Source: Microcebus murinus
Lineage: Eukaryota > Chordata > Mammalia > Primates > Cheirogaleidae
Length of the DNA: 64,000 nt
Reading direction: 5' to 3'
Assembly: GCF_040939455.1 (NCBI RefSeq)
Contig: NC_134116.1
Location: forward strand, 70,387,900 to 70,451,899
Shown: positions 63,284 to 64,000 of the stretch, piece after piece
How positions within the stretch are numbered: the first letter of the stretch is position 1
How the letters are laid out: each line of letters begins with the position of its first letter
Position numbers and translations under genes: made by a program
Notes under the pieces: model-generated
Databases searched by the model: none
Told to the model about the DNA's origin: nothing
What the model saw: only the letters and a program-made list of their open reading frames with translations

Positions 63284-64000
63284 AACTTCTTGAAATTCTG
63301 TTTAGTGGTTGCCCTTTCTCAGAAGCAATTCATTTATTTCTTTTTTTTAACTTTGGTAAATTTTTTAATCAAAATTATTATATGCTCCATAGCAAAATTT
63401 TTCTGGTGAGTGCTTTTCATTTAACTGGTTAGTTTTGCTTATTTTTTCCATGTTTTTTTATCTGATAAATATACACTGACACTGTGCCAATTCTTTTGAT
63501 TTTGTCAAATTTTCATTGACCAGCTGTTTGCAAGAGATTTACATGCGTATGTGTAAAAGAAGGGGCAAGGGCAACCTCTTTTGCTTTCATAATCCAAAAA
63601 CTGTCTCTTTCTCTAATAGCCACAGACTGTTTCTTACAAATAAAGCTCATCTGTATAATTCTTTGTTATTCACTTTCTGTTCTTCTGAAACCTATCTGAC
63701 TCAAAAAAGACTCTGCTATCAGCCATGATGTATGTGTATCTATTATTTCAAACAAAGGATCTATTTTTACACCTGAAGGTGAGCCTTTCATCTGTAGAAA
63801 GGGTACTTTCTGTTACACTTTGTGAGATTTGCTATCATTGAACTCTCTCATCATTCTCTTTATTTTCAATTTATCCTTCACAGCTTTTACCCAATCTTAG
63901 CAGATTTAAGCAGTTGATATTCATACCATGGAGTTCCCGCATTGTTTTATCTTCTAATTTTGTTAACAGTGGTGGTAGTGAAAGATTTCATGTTTTATTC

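Larger units (their letters stand above)
46256..64000 (-). other. NBEA intron upstream of exon 46147-46255 (partial)
   Basis: At least 17.7 kb with no exon that I can recognise on either strand. Up to about 50 kb it is AT-rich with a purine tract at 49.59-49.65 kb. From 50 to 61.7 kb it is largely old minus-strand L1 sequence, interrupted by MER1-like DNA transposons, a younger inverted L1 and an Alu. A monomer Alu-like piece lies at 63.18-63.28 kb, and 62.2-63.2 kb may be an old LINE remnant. A very short missed exon cannot be excluded by eye. Confidence 0.7.

Noticed and set aside
46256..64000. A further upstream NBEA exon or a nested gene such as MAB21L1
   Set aside because: No long single-exon ORF and no NBEA-like peptide was found on either strand; the small ORFs are L1 or chance.

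Overview
This window is mammalian nuclear DNA: AT-rich, intron-dominated and full of SINE and LINE copies. The Alu elements point to a strepsirrhine primate (lemur or galago group). They are 7SL-derived dimers, and several carry an AT-rich block of the form ttagttggccaattaatttc between the left and right halves. I associate that block with strepsirrhine Alus; this comes from memory and is not a database match. The young L1 3' ends at about 3.9-4.27 kb and 39.1-39.5 kb share a common 3' end that fits one lineage-specific L1 family.

The whole window lies inside one protein-coding gene on the minus strand, NBEA (neurobeachin). Neurobeachin is a very large BEACH-family scaffold and A-kinase anchoring protein of neurons. 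I could place 13 exons, including a 9-nt microexon, between 46255 and 7853. Read in transcript order (high to low coordinate) they give about 864 codons of the central part of the protein. Every junction uses AG/GT splice sites and every phase adds up with no stop. Neither end of the gene is here. The N-terminal exons lie beyond 64000, and the DUF1088, PH, BEACH and WD40 exons lie beyond position 1.

Layout: 1-7.8 kb is the intron downstream of the last visible exon, with several L1 pieces and an LTR-like segment. 7.85-21.1 kb holds five exons of the conserved helical core and its end. 23.44 kb holds a microexon encoding Gly-Ser-Lys. 28.87-31.4 kb holds two more helical-core exons. 33.15-34.17 kb is one 1,017-bp exon encoding an acidic, probably disordered linker that contains the PKA RII-binding helix. 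36.2-37.7 kb is a tight cluster of three exons. 46.15 kb holds the most upstream exon. From 46.26 kb to 64 kb I see only intron, mostly a mosaic of old minus-strand L1 fragments with nested insertions.

I see no other protein-coding gene, no tRNA or rRNA gene and no CRISPR array. I found no previously undescribed gene system. The points most worth a second look are the 9-nt microexon with neural-type splicing context, a locally duplicated segment beginning about 20 nt from it, a 36-bp perfect palindrome just upstream of an exon, a symmetric 96-nt cassette exon, and two L1 insertions with twin-priming inversions whose target-site duplications can be read directly.
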